64,000 nt of DNA. It comes from JAWLGJ01 sp041685145 (lineage in GTDB: Bacteria; Pseudomonadota; Alphaproteobacteria; Rhodospirillales; Magnetospirillaceae). Made by a program: the position numbers and the translations under genes. The stretch is taken from contig JAWLGJ010000009.1 of NCBI GenBank assembly GCA_041685145.1, positions 1-64,000 on the forward strand. The letters run 5' to 3'. Under the pieces are notes generated by a model, which was given only the letters and a program-made list of their open reading frames with translations, made no database searches and was not told the DNA's origin. Positions 42,934-52,126 of the stretch are shown in pieces (positions within the stretch are counted from its first letter, which is position 1; each line of letters starts with the position of its first letter).

Positions 42934-43773
42934 TCAGAAGCCGACGGGGCGTTCCTTCGCCAGGCGGTCGAAGGCCAGCAGCGTCTCGATGAGGGCGGGC
43001 ATGTCGCGCAGCGCGACCATGTTGGGGCCGTCGGAGGGGGCGCGGTCGGGATCGGGGTGTGTTTCGACGAACACCCCGGCCACGCCCACGGCCACGGCGG
43101 CGCGCGCCAGCACCGGCGCGAAACGCCGGTCACCGCCCGACGAGCCGCCCTGCCCGCCCGGCTGCTGCACGGAATGGGTGGCGTCGAAGACCACCGGGCA
43201 GCCGGTTTCGGCCGCCATCAGCGGCAGGCCGCGCATGTCGGCGACCAGGGTGTTGTAGCCGAAGCTGCTGCCGCGCTCGGTGACGATGACATCGGCGTTG
43301 CCGGTGCCCTCGGTGAGTTTGGCGACGACGTTCTTCATGTCCCAGGGGGCGAGGAACTGGCCCTTCTTGACATTGACGGCGCGCCCGGTGCGCCCGGCGG
43401 CCAGCAGCAGGTCGGTCTGGCGGCACAGGAAGGCGGGAATTTGCAGCACGTCCACCGCCTCGGCCACCGGCGCGCATTGCGGCGCCTCGTGCACATCCGT
43501 CAGCACCGGGCAGCCGAAGGACTCGCGGATCTCGGCGAACACCGGCAGGGCGGCGTCGAGCCCCATGCCGCGCCGGCCCGCAAGGCTGGTGCGGTTGGCC
43601 TTGTCGAAGCTGGACTTGTAGACCAGCCCGATGCCGGCGCCCGCGCACATCTCCACCAACGCCGCCGCCGTCTCCAGCGCGTGGGCGCGGCTTTCCATCT
43701 GGCAGGGCCCGGCGATCAGCGCCAGCGGGCGGTCATTGCCGAAGGTGACGTTGCCGACGGTGACGTGTTTCAT
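42934..43773 (-). CDS. kdsA: 3-deoxy-D-manno-octulosonate 8-phosphate synthase
   Basis: KdsA condenses PEP and arabinose-5-phosphate to Kdo-8-phosphate for lipopolysaccharide core. The 279-residue product has LIAGPCQMESRAHALE, VYKSSFDKANRTS, GLDAALPVFAEI, LTDVHE, NVKKGQFLAPWDMKNVV, ERGSSFGYNTLVADMR and FVETHPDPDRAPSDGPNM. It lies downstream of pyrG, which makes the CTP needed for CMP-Kdo. A long palindrome separates the two. Confidence 0.96.
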   Translation of the reverse strand: MKHVTVGNVTFGNDRPLALIAGPCQMESRAHALETAAALVEMCAGAGIGLVYKSSFDKANRTSLAGRRGMGLDAALPVFAEIRESFGCPVLTDVHEAPQCAPVAEAVDVLQIPAFLCRQTDLLLAAGRTGRAVNVKKGQFLAPWDMKNVVAKLTEGTGNADVIVTERGSSFGYNTLVADMRGLPLMAAETGCPVVFDATHSVQQPGGQGGSSGGDRRFAPVLARAAVAVGVAGVFVETHPDPDRAPSDGPNMVALRDMPALIETLLAFDRLAKERPVGF

Positions 43774-43785
43774 GCCGTTGATTTA

Positions 43786-43882
43786 ACACAGAGGCACAGA
43801 GACACAGAGAAAACCTGAAAGGAGAAAGATTGCGCCATAGGCGCACTTTCGTTTTCTCGCCGACTCCTCTGTGCCTCTGTGT
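43786..43882. repeat. Long imperfect palindrome between pyrG and kdsA
   Basis: The outer arms are ACACAGAGGCACAGAG (43786-43801) and its exact complement CTCTGTGCCTCTGTGT (43867-43882). Inside them, GAGAAAAC pairs with GTTTTCTC, GAAAG with CTTTC, and TGCGCC with GGCGCA around a 3-base ATA loop (43831-43845). The CACAGAG-rich arms look like a dispersed intergenic element. In the pyrG-to-kdsA transcript it would form a large hairpin. Confidence 0.8.
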
Positions 43883-43904
43883 CTCTGCAGTTCAAAATAA
43901 TAAC

Positions 43905-45536
43905 CTAAACCAGCCGCGACTGCTTCACCGCCGCCGCCACGAAGGAGGTGAACAGCGGATGCGGGTCGAAGGGCTTGGACTTCAGTTCCGGGTGGAACTG
44001 CACGCCGACGAACCAGGGGTGGTCGGGCAGTTCCACGATCTCGGGCAGCAGCCCGTCGGGCGAGATGCCGGAGAAGATCAGCCCCGCCGCCTCCAGGCGC
44101 TCGCGATAGTTCATGTTGACTTCGTAGCGGTGGCGATGGCGCTCGAAGATACGTTCGGCGCCGTAAATCTCATGGGCCTTGCTGCCCGGCTTCACCAGGC
44201 AATCATAGGCCCCCAGCCGCATGGTGCCGCCAAGGTCGCCGGCGGCGGAGCGGCGCTCGATCTCCTCGCCGCGCATCCACTCCGTCATCAGGCCCACCAC
44301 CGGCTGATCGGCGGGACCGAACTCGGTCGAGGTGGCCTCGGGCATGTCCGCGAGACCCCGCGCCGCCTCGATCACCGCCATCTGCATTCCGAAGCAGATG
44401 CCGAAATAGGGGATGCCGTGCTCGCGGGCGAAGCGCACCGCCGCGATCTTGCCCGAGGCGCCGCGCTCGCCGAAGCCGCCCGGCACCAGAATGCCGTGGA
44501 CGTTCTCCAGCCGGTGCAGGGCGCCTTCCTCGTTCTCGAAAATCTCGGAATCGATCCAGTCGAGCTTGACCTTGACGTGGTTGGCGATGCCGCCGTGGGT
44601 AAGGGCCTCGGCCAGCGACTTGTAGGAGTCGAGCAGGCTGGTGTATTTGCCCACCACGGCGATGGTGACGTCGCCCTCGGGATGGCGGATGCGCTCGCCG
44701 ATCTCGGTCCAGCGCGACAGGTCGGGGGGCGGCACGTCGACGAGGCCGAAATACCGGCAGACCTCGTCGTCCAGGCCCTCCTCATGGTACTTGATCGGCA
44801 CCTCGTAGATGACATCCACGTCCAGCGCCGGGATCACCGCCTCGCGCCGCACGTTGCAGAAAAGCGCGATCTTGCGGCGTTCGCCCTCGGGGATGGGGCG
44901 GTCGGAGCGGCACAGCAGCATGTCGGGCTGAATGCCGACGCTGAGCAGTTCCTTCACCGAGTGCTGCGTGGGCTTGGTCTTCAACTCCCCGGCGGTGGGG
45001 ATGTAGGGCAGCAGGGTCAGATGCAGGAACATCGACCGCTCCGGCCCCAGTTCATTGCCGAGCTGGCGGATGGCCTCCAGGAAGGGCAGGCTCTCGATGT
45101 CGCCCACCGTGCCGCCGATCTCGCAGAGCACGAAATCCTCGTCCGTCAGGTCGCCTTTGACGAACTCCTTGATGGCGTCGGTGACGTGCGGGATCACCTG
45201 CACCGTGGCGCCGAGATAGTCGCCGCGGCGTTCGCGGGCGATGACGGTGGAATAGATGCGCCCGGTGGTGACGTTGTCGCTCTGGCGCGACGGCACGCCG
45301 GTAAAGCGTTCGTAGTGCCCGAGGTCGAGGTCGGTTTCGGCGCCGTCGTCGGTGACGTAGACCTCGCCGTGCTGATAGGGGCTCATCGTGCCGGGATCGA
45401 CGTTGAGATAGGGGTCCAGCTTGCGCAGCCGGACCTTGAAGCCCCGCGCCTGCAGCAGCGCGCCGAGGGCGGCGGCGCCCAGACCCTTGCCCAGGGAGGA
45501 AACGACGCCGCCGGTGATGAAAATAAAGCGAGTCAT
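43905..45536 (-). CDS. pyrG: CTP synthase
   Basis: PyrG aminates UTP to CTP. The 543-residue product has the synthase domain start FIFITGGVVSSLGKG, KLDPYLNVDPGTMSPYQHGEV, CEIGGTVGDIESLPFLEAIRQ, and a C-terminal glutaminase with GILVPGGFGERG, FGICFGMQMAV (Cys nucleophile) and VQFHPELKS. It supplies CTP for CMP-Kdo and for the CDP-sugar route encoded at 18-19 kb. The order tpiA-secG-pyrG-kdsA is common in alphaproteobacteria. Confidence 0.98.
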   Translation of the reverse strand: MTRFIFITGGVVSSLGKGLGAAALGALLQARGFKVRLRKLDPYLNVDPGTMSPYQHGEVYVTDDGAETDLDLGHYERFTGVPSRQSDNVTTGRIYSTVIARERRGDYLGATVQVIPHVTDAIKEFVKGDLTDEDFVLCEIGGTVGDIESLPFLEAIRQLGNELGPERSMFLHLTLLPYIPTAGELKTKPTQHSVKELLSVGIQPDMLLCRSDRPIPEGERRKIALFCNVRREAVIPALDVDVIYEVPIKYHEEGLDDEVCRYFGLVDVPPPDLSRWTEIGERIRHPEGDVTIAVVGKYTSLLDSYKSLAEALTHGGIANHVKVKLDWIDSEIFENEEGALHRLENVHGILVPGGFGERGASGKIAAVRFAREHGIPYFGICFGMQMAVIEAARGLADMPEATSTEFGPADQPVVGLMTEWMRGEEIERRSAAGDLGGTMRLGAYDCLVKPGSKAHEIYGAERIFERHRHRYEVNMNYRERLEAAGLIFSGISPDGLLPEIVELPDHPWFVGVQFHPELKSKPFDPHPLFTSFVAAAVKQSRLV

Positions 45537-45624
45537 CTATGCACGCGCACTTGAACCCACTGCCGCCCGGCCCGGCCGAAGCGGCAAACGAGAAGCCGGC
45601 GCCGGGGCCGGCGGAACGGCCGCC

Positions 45625-45957
<333 letters not shown>

Positions 45958-46073
45958 AAGCCCACCAAAGCTGCGCCCCGCCGGCCGCCGCCGGCGAGGC
46001 CTCAGACGTCGATCGTTTGCCGTGCCCTCTATTTATTCGTTGACGCGGCAAAAGGCCAGAACGAATCCCGCCC

Positions 46074-46835
46074 TCACCGCGAACTTTGCGCGATGGCCCA
46101 GAAGTCGTCGATCTTGAGGCTGGCGCCGCCGATGAGGCCGCCGTCGACGTCGGCAAGCGCCAACAGCTCGCGCGCGTTGTCGGGTTTCATCGAGCCGCCA
46201 TAGAGAATGCGCATTCCGCCGGCGGCGCCATCGCCCAGCGCTGCGGCGAGTTCGGCGCGGATGGCGGCGTGCACTTCCTGCGCCTGCTCCGGGGTCGCCA
46301 CGCGGCCGGTGCCGATGGCCCACACCGGCTCATAGGCGATGACGGTGTTGTCCGGCGTCGCCCCCTCGGGCAGCGAGCCCAGAAGCTGGCGGCGGTTGAC
46401 CGCCAGGGTCTCGCCGGCGTCGCGCTGCGCCAGCGTCTCGCCGATGCAGATGATGGCCGTGAGCCCGGCAGCGTGGGCGGCGGCGGCCTTGGCGCGCACC
46501 ACCGCGTCGGTCTCGCCGTGGTCGGCGCGGCGCTCCGAGTGGCCGACGATCACGAAGTCGCACCCGGCGTCCTTGAGCATCGGCGCGCTGATGTCGCCGG
46601 TGTGCGCGCCGCTGGTTTGGGCGTGGCAGTCCTGGCCGCCGACGGCGACGCCGCTGCCGCCCACCGCGCGCACCACCTCGGTAATCAGCGTGAACGGCGG
46701 GCAAACCAGCAGGTCGCAGCCTTGCGCCCCCGCCTCCCGCAGCTTGGCCGCCACGCCGGCGGCCAGCGCCGTGCCGTCGGCGGCAAGGCCGTTCATCTTC
46801 CAGTTCCCCGCAATCAGCGGCCGCCTTTTGTTCAT
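46074..46835 (-). CDS. tpiA: Triose-phosphate isomerase
   Basis: TpiA interconverts DHAP and glyceraldehyde-3-phosphate. The 253-residue product has AGNWKMNG with the catalytic Lys, VGHSERR with the His, the signature YEPVWAIGTG with Glu, and ILYGGSMKPDNA. The ATG at 46835 follows GGGAGGGAAAC and gives the family length. It is divergent from ppiD across 165 bases. Confidence 0.97.
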   Translation of the reverse strand: MNKRRPLIAGNWKMNGLAADGTALAAGVAAKLREAGAQGCDLLVCPPFTLITEVVRAVGGSGVAVGGQDCHAQTSGAHTGDISAPMLKDAGCDFVIVGHSERRADHGETDAVVRAKAAAAHAAGLTAIICIGETLAQRDAGETLAVNRRQLLGSLPEGATPDNTVIAYEPVWAIGTGRVATPEQAQEVHAAIRAELAAALGDGAAGGMRILYGGSMKPDNARELLALADVDGGLIGGASLKIDDFWAIAQSSR

Positions 46836-47000
46836 GGCTCGTTTCCCTCCCTTGGCGATCATTGCGCCGCCGCTCATTTAACACAGGGCGCGGGGGTTTG
46901 CCAGCGGCGGCGGCGCGGCGCGCGGGTGTTGCCCCGCGGTTGCGCGCCACTTATGATGCCGCCTCTCGCGCCATCCCACTGGTTAGGCAACGTCCGCGCC

Positions 47001-48866
47001 ATGCTCAACGCCCTGCGCAAAAACATCCGGTCGGTCTTCTTCAAGATCCTGTTCGCCATCCTGGTTCTCAGCTTCGCGCTGTGGGGCGTCGGCGACATGG
47101 TCCGCACCGTCGCCGTCGGCGGCGCCGCCGTCGAGGTCGGCGACACCGCCGTCTCCTCGCAGGAGGTGGCGCGGCGCTACCGCAGCGAACTGCGGCGCCT
47201 GCAGCAGGCGCTGGGCGGCGATTTCAATTCCGAGCAGGCCCGCGCGATGGGCGTGCCCGACATGGTGGTGCAGCAGATCGTCACCGACGCGCTGCTGCGG
47301 GAGGAGGCGCGCTCGCTGGGCATCGCCGTGCCCGATGAGAGCGTGCGCCAGCGCATCGCCGAGAATGAGGCCTTCCGCAACGAGTTGGGGCGCTATGACC
47401 CCAACCGCGTGCGCGCCATCCTCGCCCAGGCGGGCCTGACGGAGGCCGCGTTCATCGAGGCCGAACGCGCCGACGCCATCCGCGAGCGGCTGATGGGCGC
47501 CGTGGCCGGCGCCGTGGCGGCGCCGACGACAATGGTCGAGACCCTGTACCAGTTCCGCGAGGAACGCCGCGTGGCCGAGGCGGTGCTGTTCGCGGCCGCC
47601 GACATGCCCACCCCCGAGGCCCCGGACGAGGCGACCCTGCGCCGCTTCCACGAGGAAAACCCCCAGCCCTTCACCGCCCCCGAATACCGCAGCATCACCC
47701 TGGTGCGCGTGGCGCCCGACGCCGTCGCCGAAAGCATCGAGATCGACGAGGCGACGCTGCGCGAGGAGTTCGAATACCGCCGCGACGAGTTCCAGCGGCC
47801 CGAGCGGCGCCAGGTGCGCCAGATCGTCCTGGACAGCGAATCGCAGGCACAGCAGGCCCAGAACGTCGTGGCCATCGGCGGCGACCTGGAGGCGGTGGCC
47901 AACGAGGTCGGCGGCGAGGTCGTCGACCTGGGCTGGGTGGAGCGCGATTCGCTGCTGCCGGAACTGGAGGAGCCCATCTTCGCCCTCGACACCGGCGCCG
48001 TCAGCGAGCCGGTGCGAAGCCCGGTGGGCTGGCACATCTTCGCCGTCGACTCCGTCGAGGAAGGCGACGCCCAGGACTTCGAGGCCGTGCGCGAGCAGGT
48101 GGAGGCGGCGGTGCGCCGCGACCGCGCCATCGACCGCATCTATGACATCGTCAACGCCTTCGAGGACGAACGCGCCGCCGGCGCCACCATCGAGGAGGCG
48201 GCCGAGGCCCTGGAACTGCCGGTGACCCAGGCCCGCATCGACAACATCGGCCGCACGCCCGAGGGCACGCCGCCGGAAGAGGGGGCGCTGCCCCGCGCGG
48301 TGGTGGAGGCGGCCTTCGAGACCCAGGCCGGTTTCGACACCGGAATGCGCGAGATCGACGGCAACGTCTTCTTCGACCTGCGCGTCGACGAGGTCACGCC
48401 GCCGCGCCTGCGGGATTTCGAGAGCGTGCGCGAGGAGGTGCTGGCCGAGTGGCGGGCCGAGCAGCGGCGCCGGGCGGCGCGCGACGCGGCGCGCACGGCG
48501 CTGGAGCGGGTGCAGGCCGGCGAGGAGCTAGCGGCCATCGCCGCCGACTTCGGGCGCGAGGTCGAGGTTACCGAGCCCTTCACCCGCCAAGCCAGCGACG
48601 GCGCCCCGCGGGAAATGGTGGCGCGGATGTTCGAGTTGGAGCGCGGCCGGGCGACGGTTGTTGATCTGCCCGAGGGGGCGGTGCTGGCGCGGCTGCGCGA
48701 GATCGTGCCGGCGCGGCCGTCGGCGGGGGACGAAGCCTTGCGCGACCTGCGCCAGGAAGTGGCCCGCGGCCTGGGCAACGACATCGCCATGCAGTTCCTC
48801 GCCGCCCTGCAGCGCAGCCATTCGGTCACGGTCAACCGCACCAAGGTGGAAGAGGCCATTCCGTGA
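47001..48866 (+). CDS. ppiD: Peptidyl-prolyl isomerase PpiD (SurA-N/parvulin type)
   Basis: This 621-residue periplasmic folding factor is anchored by one N-terminal helix (VFFKILFAILVLSFALWGVGDM). It has a SurA_N-like chaperone region (DMVVQQIVTDALLREEARSLGI), a parvulin-type domain near residues 230-365 (including RSPVGWHIFAVDSV) and a long C-terminal chaperone region. It probably works at the Sec exit on outer-membrane and exported proteins. In alphaproteobacteria ppiD is usually found between tpiA and trpE, as here. No strong ribosome site is seen at this ATG; an ATG at 46953 is another option. Confidence 0.9.
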   Translation: MLNALRKNIRSVFFKILFAILVLSFALWGVGDMVRTVAVGGAAVEVGDTAVSSQEVARRYRSELRRLQQALGGDFNSEQARAMGVPDMVVQQIVTDALLREEARSLGIAVPDESVRQRIAENEAFRNELGRYDPNRVRAILAQAGLTEAAFIEAERADAIRERLMGAVAGAVAAPTTMVETLYQFREERRVAEAVLFAAADMPTPEAPDEATLRRFHEENPQPFTAPEYRSITLVRVAPDAVAESIEIDEATLREEFEYRRDEFQRPERRQVRQIVLDSESQAQQAQNVVAIGGDLEAVANEVGGEVVDLGWVERDSLLPELEEPIFALDTGAVSEPVRSPVGWHIFAVDSVEEGDAQDFEAVREQVEAAVRRDRAIDRIYDIVNAFEDERAAGATIEEAAEALELPVTQARIDNIGRTPEGTPPEEGALPRAVVEAAFETQAGFDTGMREIDGNVFFDLRVDEVTPPRLRDFESVREEVLAEWRAEQRRRAARDAARTALERVQAGEELAAIAADFGREVEVTEPFTRQASDGAPREMVARMFELERGRATVVDLPEGAVLARLREIVPARPSAGDEALRDLRQEVARGLGNDIAMQFLAALQRSHSVTVNRTKVEEAIP

Positions 48867-50383
48867 CCCCGGCGCCCGAGTTCGCCGCCTTCGCCGCCGC
48901 CTATGAGGCCGGGCGGCCGCAGGTGGTCTGGACGCGCCTGGTGGCCGACCTGGAGACGCCGGTCTCGGCCATGCTCAAGCTGGCCGAGGGGCGACCGAAC
49001 AGCTTCCTGCTGGAATCGGTCGAGGGCGGCGCCATCCGCGGGCGCTATTCCTTCATCGGCTTGAAGCCCGACGTCATCTGGCGCTGCTTCGGCGACCGCG
49101 CCGAGGTCAACCGCCGCGCCCGCGCCGAGCGCGACGCCTTCGCCCCCTGCCCCGTCGGCGAGCGGGAGGGCGCCATCGCCTCGCTGCGGGCGCTGGTGGA
49201 GGAGTCGCGCCTCGACGTGCCCGAAGGCCTGCCGCCGATGGTTTCGGGCCTGATCGGGTATATGAGCTATGACATGGTGCGCCTGGTCGAGCGCCTTCCC
49301 GACGCCAACCCCGACACCATCGGCATCCCCGACGGCATCTTCCTGCGCCCGACGGTGATGGCGGTGTTCGACAATGTCGACGACATGGTCACCGTCGTCA
49401 CGCCCGTCCGCCCCGCCGAGGGGGTGAGCGCTCGCGCCGCCTATGACCTCGCCTGCGAGCGCCTGGGCGACGTGGTCGCCGATTTCGACCGCGCCCTGCC
49501 CTATCGCCGCGACGCCGGCGTCGAGGAGCACGCCGCGCCGGTGCCGGAATCGAACATGAGCCGCGAGGACTTCCACCGCATGGTGGCGCGGGCCAAGGAC
49601 TACATCCTCGCCGGCGACATCTTCCAGGTGGTGCTGTCGCAGCGTTTCAAGGTGCCGTTCCGCCTGCCGCCCTTCGCGCTGTACCGGGCGCTGCGGCGCA
49701 CCAATCCCAGCCCCTATCTGTTCTTTCTGGATTTCGGCGGCTTTTCCATCGTCGGCTCCAGCCCCGAAATCCTGGTGCGCCTGCGCGACGGCCGCGTGAC
49801 GGTGCGCCCCATCGCCGGGACGCGCAAGCGCGGCCGCGACGAGGCCGAGGACCGGGCGCTGGCCGAGGAACTACTCGCCGACCCCAAGGAGCGCGCCGAG
49901 CACCTGATGCTGCTGGACCTGGGCCGCAACGACGTCGGCCGGGTCGCCGAGATCGGCTCGGTCAAGGTCACCGAGCAGATGGTGATCGAGTATTACAGCC
50001 AGGTCATGCACATCGTCTCGAACGTCGAGGGCCGTATCCGCGAGGGCCTTGACGCCATGGACGCCCTGTTCGCCGGCTTCCCCGCCGGCACGGTCTCCGG
50101 CGCGCCGAAGGTGCGGGCGATGGAGATCATCGACGAACTGGAGCCCGAACGGCGCGGCTTCTATGCCGGCTGCATTGGCTATTTCGCCGCCGACGGCTCG
50201 ATGGACACCGCCATCGCGCTGCGCACCGCCCTGGTCAAGGACGGCACCATGTACGCCCAGGCCGGCGGCGGCGTGGTGGCCGATTCCGACCCCGAGGGCG
50301 AGTACCAGGAAAGCCTCAACAAGGTGCGCGCCCTGGTCCGCGCCGCCGAAGAGGCGGTGCGCTTCGCCGCCCGCCACGGCTGA
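48863..50383 (+). CDS. trpE: Anthranilate synthase component I
   Basis: TrpE makes anthranilate from chorismate with ammonia from TrpG. The 506-residue product has LLESVEGGAIRGRYSFIG near the start. The chorismate-binding core includes DIFQVVLSQRF, NPSPYLFFLDFGG, GSSPEILVRL, RPIAGTRKRG, DLGRNDVGRV and GAPKVRAMEIIDELEP. It begins with GTG in a four-base overlap with the ppiD stop, so no leader-peptide attenuator can precede it. No trpG follows; the next gene is convergent. Confidence 0.97.
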   Translation: MTPAPEFAAFAAAYEAGRPQVVWTRLVADLETPVSAMLKLAEGRPNSFLLESVEGGAIRGRYSFIGLKPDVIWRCFGDRAEVNRRARAERDAFAPCPVGEREGAIASLRALVEESRLDVPEGLPPMVSGLIGYMSYDMVRLVERLPDANPDTIGIPDGIFLRPTVMAVFDNVDDMVTVVTPVRPAEGVSARAAYDLACERLGDVVADFDRALPYRRDAGVEEHAAPVPESNMSREDFHRMVARAKDYILAGDIFQVVLSQRFKVPFRLPPFALYRALRRTNPSPYLFFLDFGGFSIVGSSPEILVRLRDGRVTVRPIAGTRKRGRDEAEDRALAEELLADPKERAEHLMLLDLGRNDVGRVAEIGSVKVTEQMVIEYYSQVMHIVSNVEGRIREGLDAMDALFAGFPAGTVSGAPKVRAMEIIDELEPERRGFYAGCIGYFAADGSMDTAIALRTALVKDGTMYAQAGGGVVADSDPEGEYQESLNKVRALVRAAEEAVRFAARHG

Positions 50384-50394
50384 ACCGACCCTGA

Positions 50395-50422
50395 CTCCGT
50401 AGGAGCGCCGCAAGGCGCGGAG
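50395..50422. terminator. Hairpin between convergent trpE and the HD-GYP gene
   Basis: GCGCC and GGCGC close a GCAA tetraloop (50405-50418), with CTCCG/CGGAG as an outer stem. There is no T run, so it may end transcription weakly from either side or be a structural element. Confidence 0.35.
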
Positions 50423-50428
50423 CGCGGC

Positions 50429-52045
50429 CTATCCCAGCAAACGGTCCACGTCGACCGCGTCGATCTGCTCCGGCCGCAGGTATTTCTCGGCGTATTCGCG
50501 AAAAACGCCCCTGCGCAGGAACAGGTCGAACAGGTCCGGGTCGATGTGGTTGCGCTGCTTCATCCCCGCCATGATGGCGATGGCCTCGCTGACCGTCTTG
50601 GCCTTCTTGTAGGGGCGGTCCGCGGCGGTCAGCGCCTCGAAGATGTCGGCGATGGCCATGATGCGCGCCGGAATCGACATCTGCTCGCGGGTCAGGCCGT
50701 TGGGATAGCCGGTGCCGTCCATCTTTTCGTGATGGCCGCCGGCGTATTCGACGACATTGGCCATGTGCTTCGGAAAGGGAAGCTGCTCCAGCATCTTGAT
50801 GGTGGCGGTCATGTGGCCGTTGATGATCTCGCGCTCCTCGTCGGTGAGCGTGCCGCGCGCCGTCTCCAGGTTCTTGACCTCGTCGGCGTCCAGCAGCGGC
50901 CGCTCCCGCCCCTCGCCGTCGTGCCAGCGTTCGGCGGCGATGCGGCGCAGGCGCTCGACCTTGTCGGGGGCCATGAACTCGCCGCCGATATTGATCTCTT
51001 CGAGGAACAGCCGGTCCTCGTCCAGTTGCGCCAGGCGCGCGTCGCGGTCTCGCGCCAACGCGCTTTTATCGCCGCCCCCGGCGACGCCGCGCCAATAGGC
51101 GGCCTCGGCCTCGGCCCGCAGGGCGGCGAAGCGCGCCTTCACGGCCTCGATACGGTCACAGATGGTTTCCAGCTTGGTGGACTTGTCCATGACATGCTCG
51201 GGCACGGTGATCTTGCCGCAGTCGTGCAGCCACGCCGCCACCTGCAACTCGTACCAGCCGTTCTCGTCGAGCCCGAAATCGCGGAACGGCGGCGCGTCGT
51301 CCTCGCACGCGGCGCGGGTGAGCATCTCGGTCAGGACGGGAACGCGCTGGCAGTGGAAGCCGGTATAGGGGGACTTGTCGTCGATGGCGCCGGCAATGAC
51401 GCGGATGAAGGAATCGAGCAGATCCTTCTGTGCCTGCAACAGCGCCTGGTTCTCGATCGCCACCCCCGCCTGTGAGGCCAGCGCCCGCGCCAGGCGCACC
51501 GACGCCTCGCTGAAGGGCACCGTGCGCCCGCGCCGGTCCTTGGCGTTGATAAGCTGCAACACGCCGATGACGTGGTTTTCGGCGTCGCGCATGGGCACGG
51601 TCAGGAACGACTTGGAGCGGTAGCCGGTCTTGGCGTCGAAGGCGCGGGTGCCTGAGAAGTCGAACGCATCGTCGGCGCGGTAGGCGTCCGCCACCACCAC
51701 CGGCGCCCCGGTCAGCACCGAGTGGGTCACGACGTTGTTGTGATTGGGGCTGCCGTCCTCGCGGTAAAGGGGCATGGGCGGAAAGGCCGGCTTGCGGCCG
51801 GTGGTCCCGCCGGTGGCGATGCCCAGGGCATCGTTGTGGACGATCTCGAACGACAGGCGGTCGTCGTCGGTGCGCAGATAGAGGGTACCGCCCTCGGCGC
51901 GGCACAGCGCTTTCGCCGCCAGCAAAATCTTCTCCAGCAGGCGGTCGCGATCGCGTTCGGCCGACAGGTCGATGCTGAGGTCCAGCAGAATGTTGTGCTG
52001 GTCAAAGCGCGTCGGCCATCGCTTCGCAACTCCGGTGGCCGTCAT
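50429..52045 (-). CDS. GAF / HD-GYP domain phosphodiesterase
   Basis: This 538-residue soluble protein has a GAF domain (about 15-190) and then an HD-type phosphodiesterase with AAWLHDCGKITVPEHV and the GYP-type block EYAGGHHEKMDGTGYPNGL, plus IMAIADIFEALTAADRPYK. HD-GYP enzymes hydrolyse cyclic di-GMP. About 110 residues are inserted between the HD motif and the ING-H helix (near 300-405), longer than in most members. GAAGGAGG eight bases before the ATG at 52045 fixes the start. It lies beside an adenylate cyclase gene on the same strand. Confidence 0.88.
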   Translation of the reverse strand: MTATGVAKRWPTRFDQHNILLDLSIDLSAERDRDRLLEKILLAAKALCRAEGGTLYLRTDDDRLSFEIVHNDALGIATGGTTGRKPAFPPMPLYREDGSPNHNNVVTHSVLTGAPVVVADAYRADDAFDFSGTRAFDAKTGYRSKSFLTVPMRDAENHVIGVLQLINAKDRRGRTVPFSEASVRLARALASQAGVAIENQALLQAQKDLLDSFIRVIAGAIDDKSPYTGFHCQRVPVLTEMLTRAACEDDAPPFRDFGLDENGWYELQVAAWLHDCGKITVPEHVMDKSTKLETICDRIEAVKARFAALRAEAEAAYWRGVAGGGDKSALARDRDARLAQLDEDRLFLEEINIGGEFMAPDKVERLRRIAAERWHDGEGRERPLLDADEVKNLETARGTLTDEEREIINGHMTATIKMLEQLPFPKHMANVVEYAGGHHEKMDGTGYPNGLTREQMSIPARIMAIADIFEALTAADRPYKKAKTVSEAIAIMAGMKQRNHIDPDLFDLFLRRGVFREYAEKYLRPEQIDAVDVDRLLG

Positions 52046-52126
52046 CGGCGCCACCTCCTTCGCAGGGTGGACATATACCAAAGATTAGCTTGGACGAGGC
52101 CCTAGGCCAAGCGGCGCGCCAGGGTT

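Noticed and set aside
43786..43882. CRISPR array or riboswitch
   Set aside because: It has two inverted arms and nested stems rather than direct repeats with spacers, and no known riboswitch core.
46983..49576. Minus-strand frames opposite ppiD and trpE
   Set aside because: They have no motifs or ribosome sites, and both covering genes are unambiguous.
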